From the NCBI RefSeq assembly GCF_907164905.1, contig NZ_CAJRAF010000002.1, positions 1,736,001 to 1,800,000 on the forward strand: a stretch of DNA of 64,000 nt, read 5' to 3'. The notes beneath the pieces were generated by a model. That model saw only the letters and a list, made by a program, of their open reading frames with translations, had not been told where the DNA came from and searched no databases. The translations under genes were made by a program, and so were the position numbers. The DNA is from Dyadobacter sp. CECT 9275 (GTDB lineage: Bacteria; Bacteroidota; Bacteroidia; Cytophagales; Spirosomataceae). Of the stretch, positions 8,634 to 18,099 are shown in pieces (within the stretch, counting starts at the first letter, position 1; the number at the start of each line of letters is the position of its first letter).

Positions 8634-9842
8634 CTAGTGCCCTTCACTGGACTCCATTCCCAGGATAGCAAGCCTGTAAGGCGTTGCCGATACTTTTATT
8701 TTATTGATTTTGGCTAAATTCTTAATATCGATCTGCAAAAGCTCCCCGGTCTTCGGCTGGGTAACATAGAGGTACCTGGTGGTAGCTTCCAACTGCGGTT
8801 TCTGGGTTTCCTCTTTACTGGTTGAGGCGATAACGTTACCGTTTACTTTAAGGGTATTGGTTTTCAGATCAAAAATCCTCACTTCTCCCGAGTGTAACAG
8901 AATGACCAGGTTGTTCCCGGCATAATCCACTTTGGCCTGCATTATATCAGTACTTGCCATAACCGGTGTTACGGTATTGGCAGTCACATCTATCAGATAG
9001 GCGCCTTTCGCGGCTGTATAACCTATAAATTTCCCAGCTCCTTTTGCTTCCAGAATTGACCCAAACCATGCCGTTTCAAAATCGGCCGGGTGGGCAATCA
9101 GACGCTGCGCTCCGTTTTGTTCCACCACAAGTATTCCACTGGATGACCCGAACAAGGATACAGTACCATTGGTAGCATTGCCATGTATCCCCTTGGTCTG
9201 AATGGACGACGCGGCGATGGTCTTCCCTGATACGTCAATAATTTTCACTCTTTCGGGTAATACGCCTGCAACAGACCCGTCCTTTTCCGTGATCGCGTAA
9301 GTACCGTTGTCAAATTTGGTCATAGCACCGTGATGAGCCACGTTCCCGGCATTGATTGTGGTCATTTTAGCACCCGTCGCGTGAAAATCAGCCTCGTTGG
9401 CTATACTCAGTGTACCATCACCATCATTGAAGGTAATGATTTCATCACCCTTACTTTTAAAATGTGTCGGTTTGTTACCATCCCCGATCAAAGCCGCTAA
9501 TTTGGGAGTGCCTTTGGTATCAACATGGTCTCCATGGCCTTCAAAGCCCGTATCAAAAAGTTGTACGTGATTGTTTGCCCCGTTCACCAATGCACCAAAA
9601 CGCCCTGCCTGCGTACCATAAAGGGCCGATTTCGGAAATTTTGCTTCAAATTTTTCGACCGATAATTTTACAGGATCTATCAGTGACAATTCCGTCCCCG
9701 ACTCGTCGTTCACCAAAATCCGGACGTATTTAAATTCTGCGTCATCAACCGGCATGGGGTCTTCTCCTTTGTCCTTCTCACAGGAAGAAAATACCAGCAC
9801 CAAACCCAAAGCAAGCAGTGTTTTAAATAAATTACTTTTCAT
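8634..9842 (-). CDS. AztD-like zinc metallochaperone lipoprotein
   Basis: 402 residues. It has a lipoprotein signal peptide (LALGLVLVFSSC, Cys about 21). The body looks like a beta-propeller and carries the metal-binding-like segment FEGHGDHVDTKG, then PTHFKSKGDEIITFNDGDG, and further His-rich strands (NVAHHGAM, KGIHGNAT). This resembles AztD, a periplasmic chaperone that hands zinc to an ABC-transporter binding protein. No zinc ABC transporter is encoded nearby, so here it may feed a distant transporter or store zinc. Its promoter is flanked by two Zur-like boxes, consistent with induction under zinc limitation. The family assignment rests on remembered motifs. Confidence 0.65.
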   Translation of the reverse strand: MKSNLFKTLLALGLVLVFSSCEKDKGEDPMPVDDAEFKYVRILVNDESGTELSLIDPVKLSVEKFEAKFPKSALYGTQAGRFGALVNGANNHVQLFDTGFEGHGDHVDTKGTPKLAALIGDGNKPTHFKSKGDEIITFNDGDGTLSIANEADFHATGAKMTTINAGNVAHHGAMTKFDNGTYAITEKDGSVAGVLPERVKIIDVSGKTIAASSIQTKGIHGNATNGTVSLFGSSSGILVVEQNGAQRLIAHPADFETAWFGSILEAKGAGKFIGYTAAKGAYLIDVTANTVTPVMASTDIMQAKVDYAGNNLVILLHSGEVRIFDLKTNTLKVNGNVIASTSKEETQKPQLEATTRYLYVTQPKTGELLQIDIKNLAKINKIKVSATPYRLAILGMESSEGH

Positions 9843-9859
9843 ATTTAGTTTTTAAAAAT

Positions 9860-9874
9860 GCAACATTGATGCAA
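9860..9874. promoter_or_regulatory. Zur-like operator, box 1
   Basis: TGCAACATTGATGCA is an imperfect 7-1-7 inverted repeat of the type used by Fur-family zinc regulators. It overlaps the -7 element of the AztD-like gene's promoter. Confidence 0.6.
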
Positions 9875-9902
9875 ATATAAAGAACTCAATACAAAATGCA
9901 AC
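9873..9902 (-). promoter_or_regulatory. Bacteroidota-type promoter of the AztD-like gene
   Basis: On the minus strand the -7 element TATATTTG (9880-9873) matches TAnnTTTG exactly. A TTG (9902-9900) stands 19 bases upstream as the -33 element. The two elements fall in Zur-like boxes 1 and 2 respectively. Confidence 0.6.
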
Positions 9903-9912
9903 AATGATGCAT
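9898..9912. promoter_or_regulatory. Zur-like operator, box 2
   Basis: TGCAACAATGATGCA differs from box 1 at one position and lies 38 bases from it. It covers the -33 element, so a bound repressor on both boxes would block polymerase. Confidence 0.6.
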
Positions 9913-10068
9913 AAATAGATTTAACGAAGCAAAAATGCTCGTCCCGTATGCAGCAAAAGGGAAGAACAGGGAAGAAATAAATGTACGGATGTGCCTTGTA
10001 TGAGCGTTTCGACAGGCCTCTTCATTGCCGGAGGTGATCAAAAACGCCCTTTTGGGAGGATAAATAAA

Positions 10069-10099
10069 TACCTGAATGCGGGTTCCCCGCATTCAGGTA
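10069..10099 (-). terminator. Terminator with a perfect 14-bp stem
   Basis: TACCTGAATGCGGG, loop TTC, then the exact complement. It begins three bases after the stop codon of the small gene at 10102-10389, and a moderately T-rich stretch follows on the minus strand. Confidence 0.75.
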
Positions 10100-10101
10100 T
10101 A

Positions 10102-10389
10102 CTAAGCAGTTGCCCCGTAGAGAACGTTCCTGCTTTCTTTTTTTACAAATGTAATCGGGACAAAGTCATCCGTTGGTGCACCAATGTAATAAACAGTCCA
10201 TTCAGGGTCATGCTTGGCAAGCATTTCACTGATACAGTCGGCCCGGTGTGCGATGGGGTTCGAACAATCCTGCCAGTAAAAGAGCTCAACACGGTAGTGC
10301 AACTGCTGCTTCATACCGTTGATCGTCACCTCGACTTCAATCTCCTGCTTGCCTGGCAAGTTGGGGATGGGGATAGCAATATGGCTCAT
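10102..10389 (-). CDS. Small hypothetical protein (95 aa)
   Basis: 95 residues, no signal peptide and no membrane segment. The first half looks like two beta-strands (QEIEVEVTINGMKQQLHYRV); the middle has two Cys (WQDCSNP, ADCISEM) and the end is DFVPITFVKK. I do not recognise the family. It is supported by a good start and by a terminator directly after its stop. It is a single-gene unit between the AztD-like gene and the permease array. Confidence 0.6.
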   Translation of the reverse strand: MSHIAIPIPNLPGKQEIEVEVTINGMKQQLHYRVELFYWQDCSNPIAHRADCISEMLAKHDPEWTVYYIGAPTDDFVPITFVKKESRNVLYGATA

Positions 10390-10470
10390 ACTTGTTTTAG
10401 GTTATGGTCTGTAACAACCAGGAATATAAATTTCATTACTTGAAACCGGGGGCCACCAGCCGCTCCTGCT

Positions 10471-12939
10471 TTATTCCGAACGCAACGATTTCACCGGGTT
10501 CATTAATGCTGTTTTTAGACTTTGCAAACAGATGGTCAGCAGTGTGATGGTCAGCAACAAAACAGGTGGAATGATAAAAATTGCCCAGCCCAGACCGACG
10601 TGGAAAGCATAATTGGTAAGCCAGTCCTTTGCAGCAAAATATATGACGGGAATGGCGATTACGGCTGCGAAACCAACCAGTTTCACAAAATCTCTGGACA
10701 CCAGCAGCAACAAACCACTCACTGATGCGCCCAGTACTTTGCGTATGCCTATTTCCTTGGTCCGTAGTTTGATTACAAAACTCGAAAGCCCCAGAAGCCC
10801 CATGGAAGCAACAATAATGGCCAACACCGCGAAAAGTCCAAAAACGTTGCCCAGCCGGTTATCGGCCTGATATTGCTGATTAAAATAGTCGTCCAGGAAA
10901 AAATATTCGTAGGGATTCCCCGGAAAAGCGCTCTTATACGACTCTCCGATATCCGCAATCGTTTTTGAAGCATTGGAAACATTAAGATTCACAGAAATAT
11001 ATTTCCAGTCACTATACGAAGGGTAATAACAAAGAATCGGATCGTATTTCTCTTTGAGCGACCGCTGATGAAAGTTTTTCATTACCCCGATAATCTTACA
11101 TGGTACATCGGCCTGCCCCAGCCGGAACAACACATCCTGATTAATCGCCTCTTCTGCTGAATGATAACCGAGTGCTTTGACCACCTCTTCATTGATAATG
11201 ATTTTATTATTGCTGGTATTGTTCAGACTTGAAGAATCAGTGGACACAAAGTTTTTCCCCGCCAGGAGTTCAATTTTATAGGCGGGAATGAAGTTTTCGT
11301 CAATCTCCATCAGGTACGTCGTAAAATTATGCTGCTGATCCTGACTGGCCCGCCTCACGCTGTTACGGTAACGAATCATGTTGCCAGGAATGTCGGAAGT
11401 GGTGGTGGCACCCAGCACGGATGGAGTCTTCTTCAGTTCGGATTTGAAGTAATTATATCTGCTACTGATGGTGGAATCTGCAATGGCCGGTGTTTTGACG
11501 ATCAGCACCTGGTCCTTTTTATAGCCCAGATTCCCGTTTCTCATATAATTAAATTGCTTAAAAACAATGAGTGTAGCCGAAATAAGGATGATAGAAAGCG
11601 CAAACTGAAAGGAAACCAAAACACGCCTGAGAGAAATTCCCTTACTCGATTTGATCAATGACCCCTTAAGAACAGCGGCCGGCATAAATGACGACAGCGC
11701 AAAAGCGGGATACAGACCCACCAATAACGCCCCGAAAATAAAAACTCCAAGCACACTCACCCAGAAAATCGCCTGGGTACCCAATCCGGTTGTAAAAAAA
11801 CCGGTACTTATTTCCTTGCCTATAAAGGTATTAAAGAACGGGACAAACGAAAAAATAATGACCGTCGCTAGCAACAGGGCCAAACCATTAACCAGAAAGG
11901 ATTCCAAAAGAAATTGTACGACCAACTGCTCTTTTTCTGCACCCACCACTTTCCTCAGCCCAACCTCCTTGGCCCTTTCCATGGACTTTGCAGTAGACAG
12001 ATTAATGTAGTTGATCCAGGCGATAAAAAGAATAAATACTCCGATAATAGCCAGGAAGTATATCTCCTTTTCGCTGCCGTTGGCCTCAGCTTCTTTCAAA
12101 TAATTGGACTTAAGATGAATATCCGAAATGGGCTGTAAATGAAAAGCACAGCCAAAGTTTAATTCCTTCATTTTGGCACCCAGATATTTGTTAATGAATG
12201 CAGGAAACTTAGCTTCCAGTTTTTTAACATCTGTTCCGGGTGCCAGTACTACGTAGTTGTAAAATTCCGGCCAGGTCCAGTTATCATTTCCCCAGTTGGG
12301 GCCAACAGTAGCAAATGAAATCAGCATATCAAATTTAATATGTGAGTTTTCAGGAATGTCGTCGAAAACCGCCGTCACCTTCATCGGCATACGTCCATTC
12401 ATTTTAAGTATTTTGCCCACCGGGTTTGTTGTCCCAAAATACTTCTTCGCCTCGGAAGCAGAAATGGCAATGCTGTTAGCTTCTGTCAGGCAGGTATTCC
12501 TGTCGCCCAGGACCAGCGGATAAGAAAACACTTTAAAAAATGATGCGTCTGCCAGAAATATCTTGCTTTCGTTAAAAGTTTTAGGTTCGGCATTCAACGC
12601 TTCATAGGACATGGTAGAAGCATTCATAAACAGTGAAACACTCACTACCCGAACATAATCTAATACTTCCGGAAAATCAGCCTTCATGGCAGGGCCAACC
12701 GCCGGGTGATTGGCGGCAGTGGTCGGAACATTTGCCATGCTGCCGGAATACGAGATAGGAACCCTGTAAATATTAGAAACATTGGTATTGAACCGGTCGT
12801 AGTTAGACTCAAAATAGACGTATTGAAAAACGAAGAAGCAGGCGGCTATGCCAATAGCCAGACCAAAAATATTGATAGCAGAGAAGGTCTTATTTCTCCA
12901 GAGATTTCGCCGGGCAATTTTCAGATAGTTTTTAAACAT
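10471..12939 (-). CDS. MacB/FtsX-type ABC permease A (822 aa)
   Basis: Domain order, shared by all eleven permeases here: TM1 at 18-42, periplasmic MacB-type core domain to about 285, FtsX domain 1 with TMs near 293-315, 345-368 and 388-412, another TM near 437-460, a second periplasmic domain to about 690, and FtsX domain 2 with three TMs at 700-810. The cytoplasmic loops that should contact an ATPase read AKEVGLRKVVGAEKEQL and TKEIGIRKVLGASVSG. The C-terminus is NPVKSLRSE. There is no ATPase domain, so it depends on one in trans. It is last in the C-B-A unit, 67 bases after B. The substrate is unknown. Confidence 0.92.
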   Translation of the reverse strand: MFKNYLKIARRNLWRNKTFSAINIFGLAIGIAACFFVFQYVYFESNYDRFNTNVSNIYRVPISYSGSMANVPTTAANHPAVGPAMKADFPEVLDYVRVVSVSLFMNASTMSYEALNAEPKTFNESKIFLADASFFKVFSYPLVLGDRNTCLTEANSIAISASEAKKYFGTTNPVGKILKMNGRMPMKVTAVFDDIPENSHIKFDMLISFATVGPNWGNDNWTWPEFYNYVVLAPGTDVKKLEAKFPAFINKYLGAKMKELNFGCAFHLQPISDIHLKSNYLKEAEANGSEKEIYFLAIIGVFILFIAWINYINLSTAKSMERAKEVGLRKVVGAEKEQLVVQFLLESFLVNGLALLLATVIIFSFVPFFNTFIGKEISTGFFTTGLGTQAIFWVSVLGVFIFGALLVGLYPAFALSSFMPAAVLKGSLIKSSKGISLRRVLVSFQFALSIILISATLIVFKQFNYMRNGNLGYKKDQVLIVKTPAIADSTISSRYNYFKSELKKTPSVLGATTTSDIPGNMIRYRNSVRRASQDQQHNFTTYLMEIDENFIPAYKIELLAGKNFVSTDSSSLNNTSNNKIIINEEVVKALGYHSAEEAINQDVLFRLGQADVPCKIIGVMKNFHQRSLKEKYDPILCYYPSYSDWKYISVNLNVSNASKTIADIGESYKSAFPGNPYEYFFLDDYFNQQYQADNRLGNVFGLFAVLAIIVASMGLLGLSSFVIKLRTKEIGIRKVLGASVSGLLLLVSRDFVKLVGFAAVIAIPVIYFAAKDWLTNYAFHVGLGWAIFIIPPVLLLTITLLTICLQSLKTALMNPVKSLRSE

Positions 12940-13006
12940 GGCTAAAAAAAATTAAATGCTTGTTAAACTTAAGGTAGTAACTCAAAATACGATTCGCCCC
13001 TTTGAT

Positions 13007-15394
13007 CTATTCCTCTTTTAAGGACTCAACAGGGTTGGCAATCGCTGCTTTAATGCTCTGAAAACTGATGGTCAGGAATGCGACACCAAGGGCCATACCT
13101 GCGGTCGAGGTGAATACCCACCATACAATATCCACCCGATAAGCAAAATCCTTCAGCCATGCATTTACCAGCCACCACGCAACCGGGGTGGCCATCACGA
13201 TTCCTATCAAAACCAGCCTCAGGAAATCACGGCAAAGCATCGTCACGATCCCACTCACGGATGCGCCCAGTACTTTGCGCAAACCTATTTCCTTAGCCCT
13301 TCTTTCAGTAGAATAAGAGGCCAGCCCAAACAATCCAAGACAGGCAATGAAGATTGCCAAAACAGCCAAAATGCTTACTATCCTGCTTACCTGGTCATCA
13401 GCACTATAGAGCTCCTCAAAATGTTCGTCCAGAAAAGAATAAGTAAACGGCTGGCCCTTCAACTGGCTTTCCCATGCCGACTGCAAAGCTGCCAGTGCCT
13501 GCTGGGTATACTTTCCTTTAATACGCACAGAAAATTCCCTGAACGCCCAGCCTTTTTGATTGTATAAAAACAGGGTTTCAATTGTATGATGTGCCGAATT
13601 GAAATTGAAATCTTTGCAAATACCTACAATGGTACCGAGCGAGTCAAAACCAAATCTTTTACCGAGCAGGTCCTCCATCGTCATACCGGGCTCATCCTTT
13701 AACATCGTTCTGGCAAGTGTTTCATTCACAATGTAAGCAGTACCATTATCCGCCGCGTCATCCCGGAAATTGCGCCCGGCAACCAGCTTTATCTTGTATA
13801 GTGAAAGGTAATCGGGGTCCACCACAACGTGAGACGCAGACATTTCCTTTAATGCCCCTTTTCCCTTGAATTCAATGCCGGTCTGGTTCAGATTATTCCC
13901 AAGCCGTTGCCTTGAAGCCGTTACAGCTTCTATGTATGGACTTGAAAGAAACTCCTGCTTTAGGGAAGTATATTTCTGCCAGGAAGTAGTACCCAGGGGG
14001 ATAACAACTACCTGTTCTTTTTCAAAACCGGGGTTCATCTCACGCATATACCGGAGTTGCAGCACCGCAAACACAGCGGCAATAATCAGGCAGACTGCGC
14101 AGCCGAACTGTAAGACAACCAATACATTTCTCAAATTGCTTTTACCAACCCGCAAGGTACCTTTTAACACTTTGATGGTTTCAAAAGAGGATAGAAAAAC
14201 CGCAGGATATAACCCTGAAATGATGCCGATAAGCACACTTCCGCCAAGCAGCAGAGCCATTAAACCAGGGTTGTTGTATACATCCGGATCCAGTTTTCTC
14301 CCGCTTAACTGGACCGCATATAAGACGGAAAATCTGGTCAGTACAAGCGCCAGGGCAAATGCAATAACAGCCAGTAGCACCGACTCACCCAGGAACTGGG
14401 TTGCCAGCTGAAATCGCTTTGCACCAATGGATTTACGCACTCCCACCTCTTTGGTACGGCCGGTAGAATGCGCAGTTGACAAATTCATAAAATTGACACA
14501 GGCAATCACAAGCACGATGATCGCTATGACCCAAAAAACATCCGTATGATTTTGATCAAACTTTTGGAAGTTGATATAGTCATGCATGATATCACCAGAC
14601 CCGGCGTGGATAGCTACCAAGGGCTGTAAGAAGAGCTGATAATGTCTGGAATTATCGCCCATATATTTCCTGAGATAGGCGGGAAATTTAGCTTCCAGAG
14701 ACGCAATATCTACGTTTTGGTCCAGTTCCAGATAGGTCGTGAGCCAGTTGCCATCCCACCTGTTCATCCCCTTGGGATCGGCAGTACGATCCAGTAAAAC
14801 CAACCCGTCAAACTGCATGTGTGAATGAGCAGGAACACTCGCGGTGATCCCTGTCACTCTGAACGACAGGGTATCGTGCCGGTAATAGGAAACAATCTTA
14901 CCAACAGGATTTTCATCCCCAAACATTCTTTTCGCCGATTCTTCTGATAGCACAATACTATTGGGATCCTTGAAAACAGTTTTAGTATCTCCTTTCAAAA
15001 GTATGAAATTGAACATCTCTAAAAACGAGGTATCCACGCAAAACAGAGACGGCAATTCTGTTAGTTTGCCTTGATACGCTATCGGAGCTTTGTGAATATA
15101 ATTCACTCTTGTAGCATTCAGGATTTCGGGATATTCCCTTTGCAACGTCGGCGCCATGGGGGGCATCGACAGGGCCACCCGCTGAGGATTTACGCTCCCT
15201 TCGAAAGTCTGTATTTCATTGAGCCGGTAAAGGTTCTTTGCATGCATGGTGTCAAAACTCCTTTCGTAAAGAACGAAAAGCATGATTACCATGCAGGTTG
15301 CCATACCAACCGAAAGACCCACAATATTAATGACCGAAAAAACCCTGTTTTTCCAGATGTTTCGGATAGCTACTTTCAGATAGTTCTTCAGCAT
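13007..15394 (-). CDS. MacB/FtsX-type ABC permease B (795 aa)
   Basis: Same double-FtsX layout as permease A but only distantly similar in the periplasmic parts. TM1 is FSVINIVGLSVGMATCMVIM. The first coupling loop is TKEVGVRKSIGAKRFQL and the second AKEIGLRKVLGASVSGIV; the tail is NPVESLKEE, the only one of the eleven without the S/T/N-E ending. It starts 16 bases after the stop of C and so is almost certainly co-transcribed with it. All three C-terminal TMs and both periplasmic domains are intact. Confidence 0.92.
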   Translation of the reverse strand: MLKNYLKVAIRNIWKNRVFSVINIVGLSVGMATCMVIMLFVLYERSFDTMHAKNLYRLNEIQTFEGSVNPQRVALSMPPMAPTLQREYPEILNATRVNYIHKAPIAYQGKLTELPSLFCVDTSFLEMFNFILLKGDTKTVFKDPNSIVLSEESAKRMFGDENPVGKIVSYYRHDTLSFRVTGITASVPAHSHMQFDGLVLLDRTADPKGMNRWDGNWLTTYLELDQNVDIASLEAKFPAYLRKYMGDNSRHYQLFLQPLVAIHAGSGDIMHDYINFQKFDQNHTDVFWVIAIIVLVIACVNFMNLSTAHSTGRTKEVGVRKSIGAKRFQLATQFLGESVLLAVIAFALALVLTRFSVLYAVQLSGRKLDPDVYNNPGLMALLLGGSVLIGIISGLYPAVFLSSFETIKVLKGTLRVGKSNLRNVLVVLQFGCAVCLIIAAVFAVLQLRYMREMNPGFEKEQVVVIPLGTTSWQKYTSLKQEFLSSPYIEAVTASRQRLGNNLNQTGIEFKGKGALKEMSASHVVVDPDYLSLYKIKLVAGRNFRDDAADNGTAYIVNETLARTMLKDEPGMTMEDLLGKRFGFDSLGTIVGICKDFNFNSAHHTIETLFLYNQKGWAFREFSVRIKGKYTQQALAALQSAWESQLKGQPFTYSFLDEHFEELYSADDQVSRIVSILAVLAIFIACLGLFGLASYSTERRAKEIGLRKVLGASVSGIVTMLCRDFLRLVLIGIVMATPVAWWLVNAWLKDFAYRVDIVWWVFTSTAGMALGVAFLTISFQSIKAAIANPVESLKEE

Positions 15395-15410
15395 GCGAGG
15401 CAGGTTTATG

Positions 15411-17807
15411 TTATTCGCTCCTCAAAGATTCCACCGGGTTCAGCAATGCTGCTTTTATGCTCTGGAAACTTACCGTGAATAATGCGATGCCTGTTGAAAG
15501 TAATCCCGCCAGTGCAAATACCCACCAGGATATCTCTGTATGGTAAGCAAAATCCTGCAACCAGGTGTTCATCCCATACCAGGCTATCGGCGAGGCGATC
15601 ACGATGGCCAGCAGTACCAGTTTCAGAAAATCATTGGAAAGCAGTAGCACCAGGCTGGGTACGGAGGCGCCCAATACTTTCCTTACCCCTATCTCCTTGG
15701 TACGCAGCTCAGCCATAAAGATAGATAACCCTAGCAAGCCAAGGCAGGAAATAAAAATGGCGATCCCGGCAAAAATCCCGAATATCATCTGCTGCGTCTG
15801 TTCACGGGTGTACAGCCTCGCAAAGCGCTGATCCAGAAATTCGTATTGAAAAGGCCTGTCAGGATAACGGTTTCTCCATATTTTTTCAAGATGCGAAAGT
15901 GCGGTGTTCATATCTTTGCCCGCAATCTGCACAGACAGCCAGTTGAAATTTCCTTTGTTAAGGAGCATCACAACAGGTGCAATTTTCTGATGCAGGGATT
16001 CAAAATGATAATCCCTTGTTACCCCGATGATCTGCCCGCGGATATGACCGTATCCAAACCTGTTGCCTATCGCCTTCGCAGGATCTTTCCAGCCAAGCAT
16101 TTTTGCAGCCGTTTCATTGATGATAAATCCTTCTTTGTCGGTACCATATTCTCTTGAAAAATTCCTCCCGGCCGCCATTTTTATCTTATAAACCGGGATG
16201 AAATCTTCATCTACATGGAGAGATTTCAGGACGATGCTGGCAGGCGCCATCGAATCCCCTTTAGCAACATAGGCCTCCCACGAATCCAGTAAACGTCCGG
16301 ATGGAATCCTTGACGAACGGCCTGTTTCCCCTATGGCAGGACTTTGTTTCATCTCCTGTTTTATAGCTTCATACTTGGTGGAATCCTCCGAAAACGGAAT
16401 CAGAATAACCTGATCCTTGGTATATCCCAGCTTATAATTTTGTACATACTTCATCTGACTGTACACCACCGCAGTACTGATCATGAGAATAACTGCAATA
16501 GCAAACTGAGCCACCACCAATGTCTGGCGCAGCCCGCCATTTTTTAACGCGGTAGTAATCCTCCCCTTTAACACACTGATTGGCTGAAAGGAAGTCATAA
16601 AAAACGCAGGATAACTTCCGGCCAGAAATCCGGTGAACAGCGTGATGAATACCATCACACCAACAAAAACCGGATCGGCGAGCATACCGAGGTTCAACTG
16701 TTTTTGTGCAAAATTATTCAGGAGCGGTATACAAAGTACCACGATCAACAGAGAGATCATCAGCGCAATACAGACCACTAATATGGATTCACTCAAAAAC
16801 TGGTAGATGAGCTGACTGCGCTTTGCACCTACCACCTTCCTCATGCCCACTTCCCTGGCACGGCGTGCAGCCCGGGCAGTTGCCAGATTCATGTAATTGA
16901 TGCAGGCAATCAGCAATATAAAGACCGCAATAGCAGAAAAAAGATAAACATACTGTATATCTCCGTTGGCCTCCATCTCAGAATCAAGATGAGACCGGAG
17001 ATGGATATCCGTCAGTTTCGTGAGATGGAGCACCGAATAGGTCGAAGCTTTGGGCTCTATATTTCTATTCTGAAATGCGGGAAATGCTTTCACGAGCTTT
17101 CCGGCGTCATAATTCGCGGGCAAAAGTAAAAAAGTAGAAAATGAATTATTTCCCCAATTGGTGCGAAGCTCCTCGGCTCCGTATACCCTGCTGTCGTTCA
17201 GGGTGGAAAATGATACCAAAAAATCAGGATGAAATGATGACTGGGCCGGTAATGGTTCAAAAACACCGGTCACTGTATAATTCAGTTGGTTATCCAGCCG
17301 CACCGACTTGCCTAACGGGTTCTCTTTTCCAAAATATTTTTCCGCCATAGGCCTGGAAAACATGATGGAAAACGGATTCTCAAGTGCCTTGTCAGGATTC
17401 CCTTGTAATACATTAAAACTGAATACCTTGAAAATATTCTGTTCCGCAGCATACATATTTTCTTCATTGAACACATGCTCACCATAGGTTATAAGCGCCC
17501 CCGTTCCCAACATTCTGACTACTTCCTCCACCTCCGGAAAATCCTGCTTGATCAGCGGCCCAAAAGGTGGGGCAGCATGCCCCAAACGAAGCGACACCGT
17601 GCCATCCTTCGCCAAAAATGTCCTGGACAACCGGTAAATCCTGTCAGCATTGCTATGGTGCCGGTCATAGCTGAGCTCATCTTTTACGTACAGCGCCAGC
17701 AGCAAAAAGCAGGACAAGCCTATGGCTATACCTGTTATGTTGATCAGACTAAAAGTTTTATACCTTAAAAGATTCCTATATGCAATTCTGAAATAATTTT
17801 TTAACAT
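15411..17807 (-). CDS. MacB/FtsX-type ABC permease C (798 aa)
   Basis: The start is placed at the ATG at 17807, giving MLKNYFRIAYRNLLRYKTF as in its paralogs; the open frame continues upstream without homology. TM1 is SLINITGIAIGLSCFLLLAL. Coupling loops are AREVGMRKVVGAKRSQL and TKEIGVRKVLGASVPSLV, and the tail is NPVESLRSE. It is first in the C-B-A unit. Its upstream region holds the CGGACA-N4-TGTTCG palindrome 136 bases from the ATG and a TTGGCAT element between, suggesting control by the sigma54 regulator encoded at 48191. Confidence 0.92.
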   Translation of the reverse strand: MLKNYFRIAYRNLLRYKTFSLINITGIAIGLSCFLLLALYVKDELSYDRHHSNADRIYRLSRTFLAKDGTVSLRLGHAAPPFGPLIKQDFPEVEEVVRMLGTGALITYGEHVFNEENMYAAEQNIFKVFSFNVLQGNPDKALENPFSIMFSRPMAEKYFGKENPLGKSVRLDNQLNYTVTGVFEPLPAQSSFHPDFLVSFSTLNDSRVYGAEELRTNWGNNSFSTFLLLPANYDAGKLVKAFPAFQNRNIEPKASTYSVLHLTKLTDIHLRSHLDSEMEANGDIQYVYLFSAIAVFILLIACINYMNLATARAARRAREVGMRKVVGAKRSQLIYQFLSESILVVCIALMISLLIVVLCIPLLNNFAQKQLNLGMLADPVFVGVMVFITLFTGFLAGSYPAFFMTSFQPISVLKGRITTALKNGGLRQTLVVAQFAIAVILMISTAVVYSQMKYVQNYKLGYTKDQVILIPFSEDSTKYEAIKQEMKQSPAIGETGRSSRIPSGRLLDSWEAYVAKGDSMAPASIVLKSLHVDEDFIPVYKIKMAAGRNFSREYGTDKEGFIINETAAKMLGWKDPAKAIGNRFGYGHIRGQIIGVTRDYHFESLHQKIAPVVMLLNKGNFNWLSVQIAGKDMNTALSHLEKIWRNRYPDRPFQYEFLDQRFARLYTREQTQQMIFGIFAGIAIFISCLGLLGLSIFMAELRTKEIGVRKVLGASVPSLVLLLSNDFLKLVLLAIVIASPIAWYGMNTWLQDFAYHTEISWWVFALAGLLSTGIALFTVSFQSIKAALLNPVESLRSE

Positions 17808-17942
17808 GGCAATAGATGCTTTTATACGGGTAGCTAAAAAGGAATAATATGTACTTGCGCCGCTAATAAAGCTATGCCAACAAATTAAACTACTATGTAT
17901 CAAATATTTAAATAAATCAAAATTACAAAATCCGTTCATTTT

Positions 17943-17958
17943 CGGACAGATTTGTTCG
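17943..17958. promoter_or_regulatory. Palindromic operator, site 1 (upstream of permease C)
   Basis: CGGACAGATTTGTTCG, a 6-4-6 inverted repeat. The same motif recurs at 20834 and 47968. It lies 136 bases upstream of the permease C start, in a gene-free stretch, at the distance expected of an enhancer site for a sigma54 activator. Confidence 0.6.
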
Positions 17959-18046
17959 GATATGGATTCCGAAACCGCATAAGATACTGATCAGGACTCC
18001 ATCCTGATCAATCCGAAGTGATCAGATAATATCTTGCACGAGGCAC

Positions 18047-18074
18047 AAAAAAAGCACCGGTAAAAAACCGGTGC
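18047..18074 (-). terminator. Terminator after permease D
   Basis: GCACCGGT (18054-18061) pairs with ACCGGTGC (18067-18074); on the minus strand it is followed by seven T. It closes the permease D unit and isolates it from C. Confidence 0.85.
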
Positions 18075-18099
18075 CCAGGTGTTATTACAATCGCCCTCC

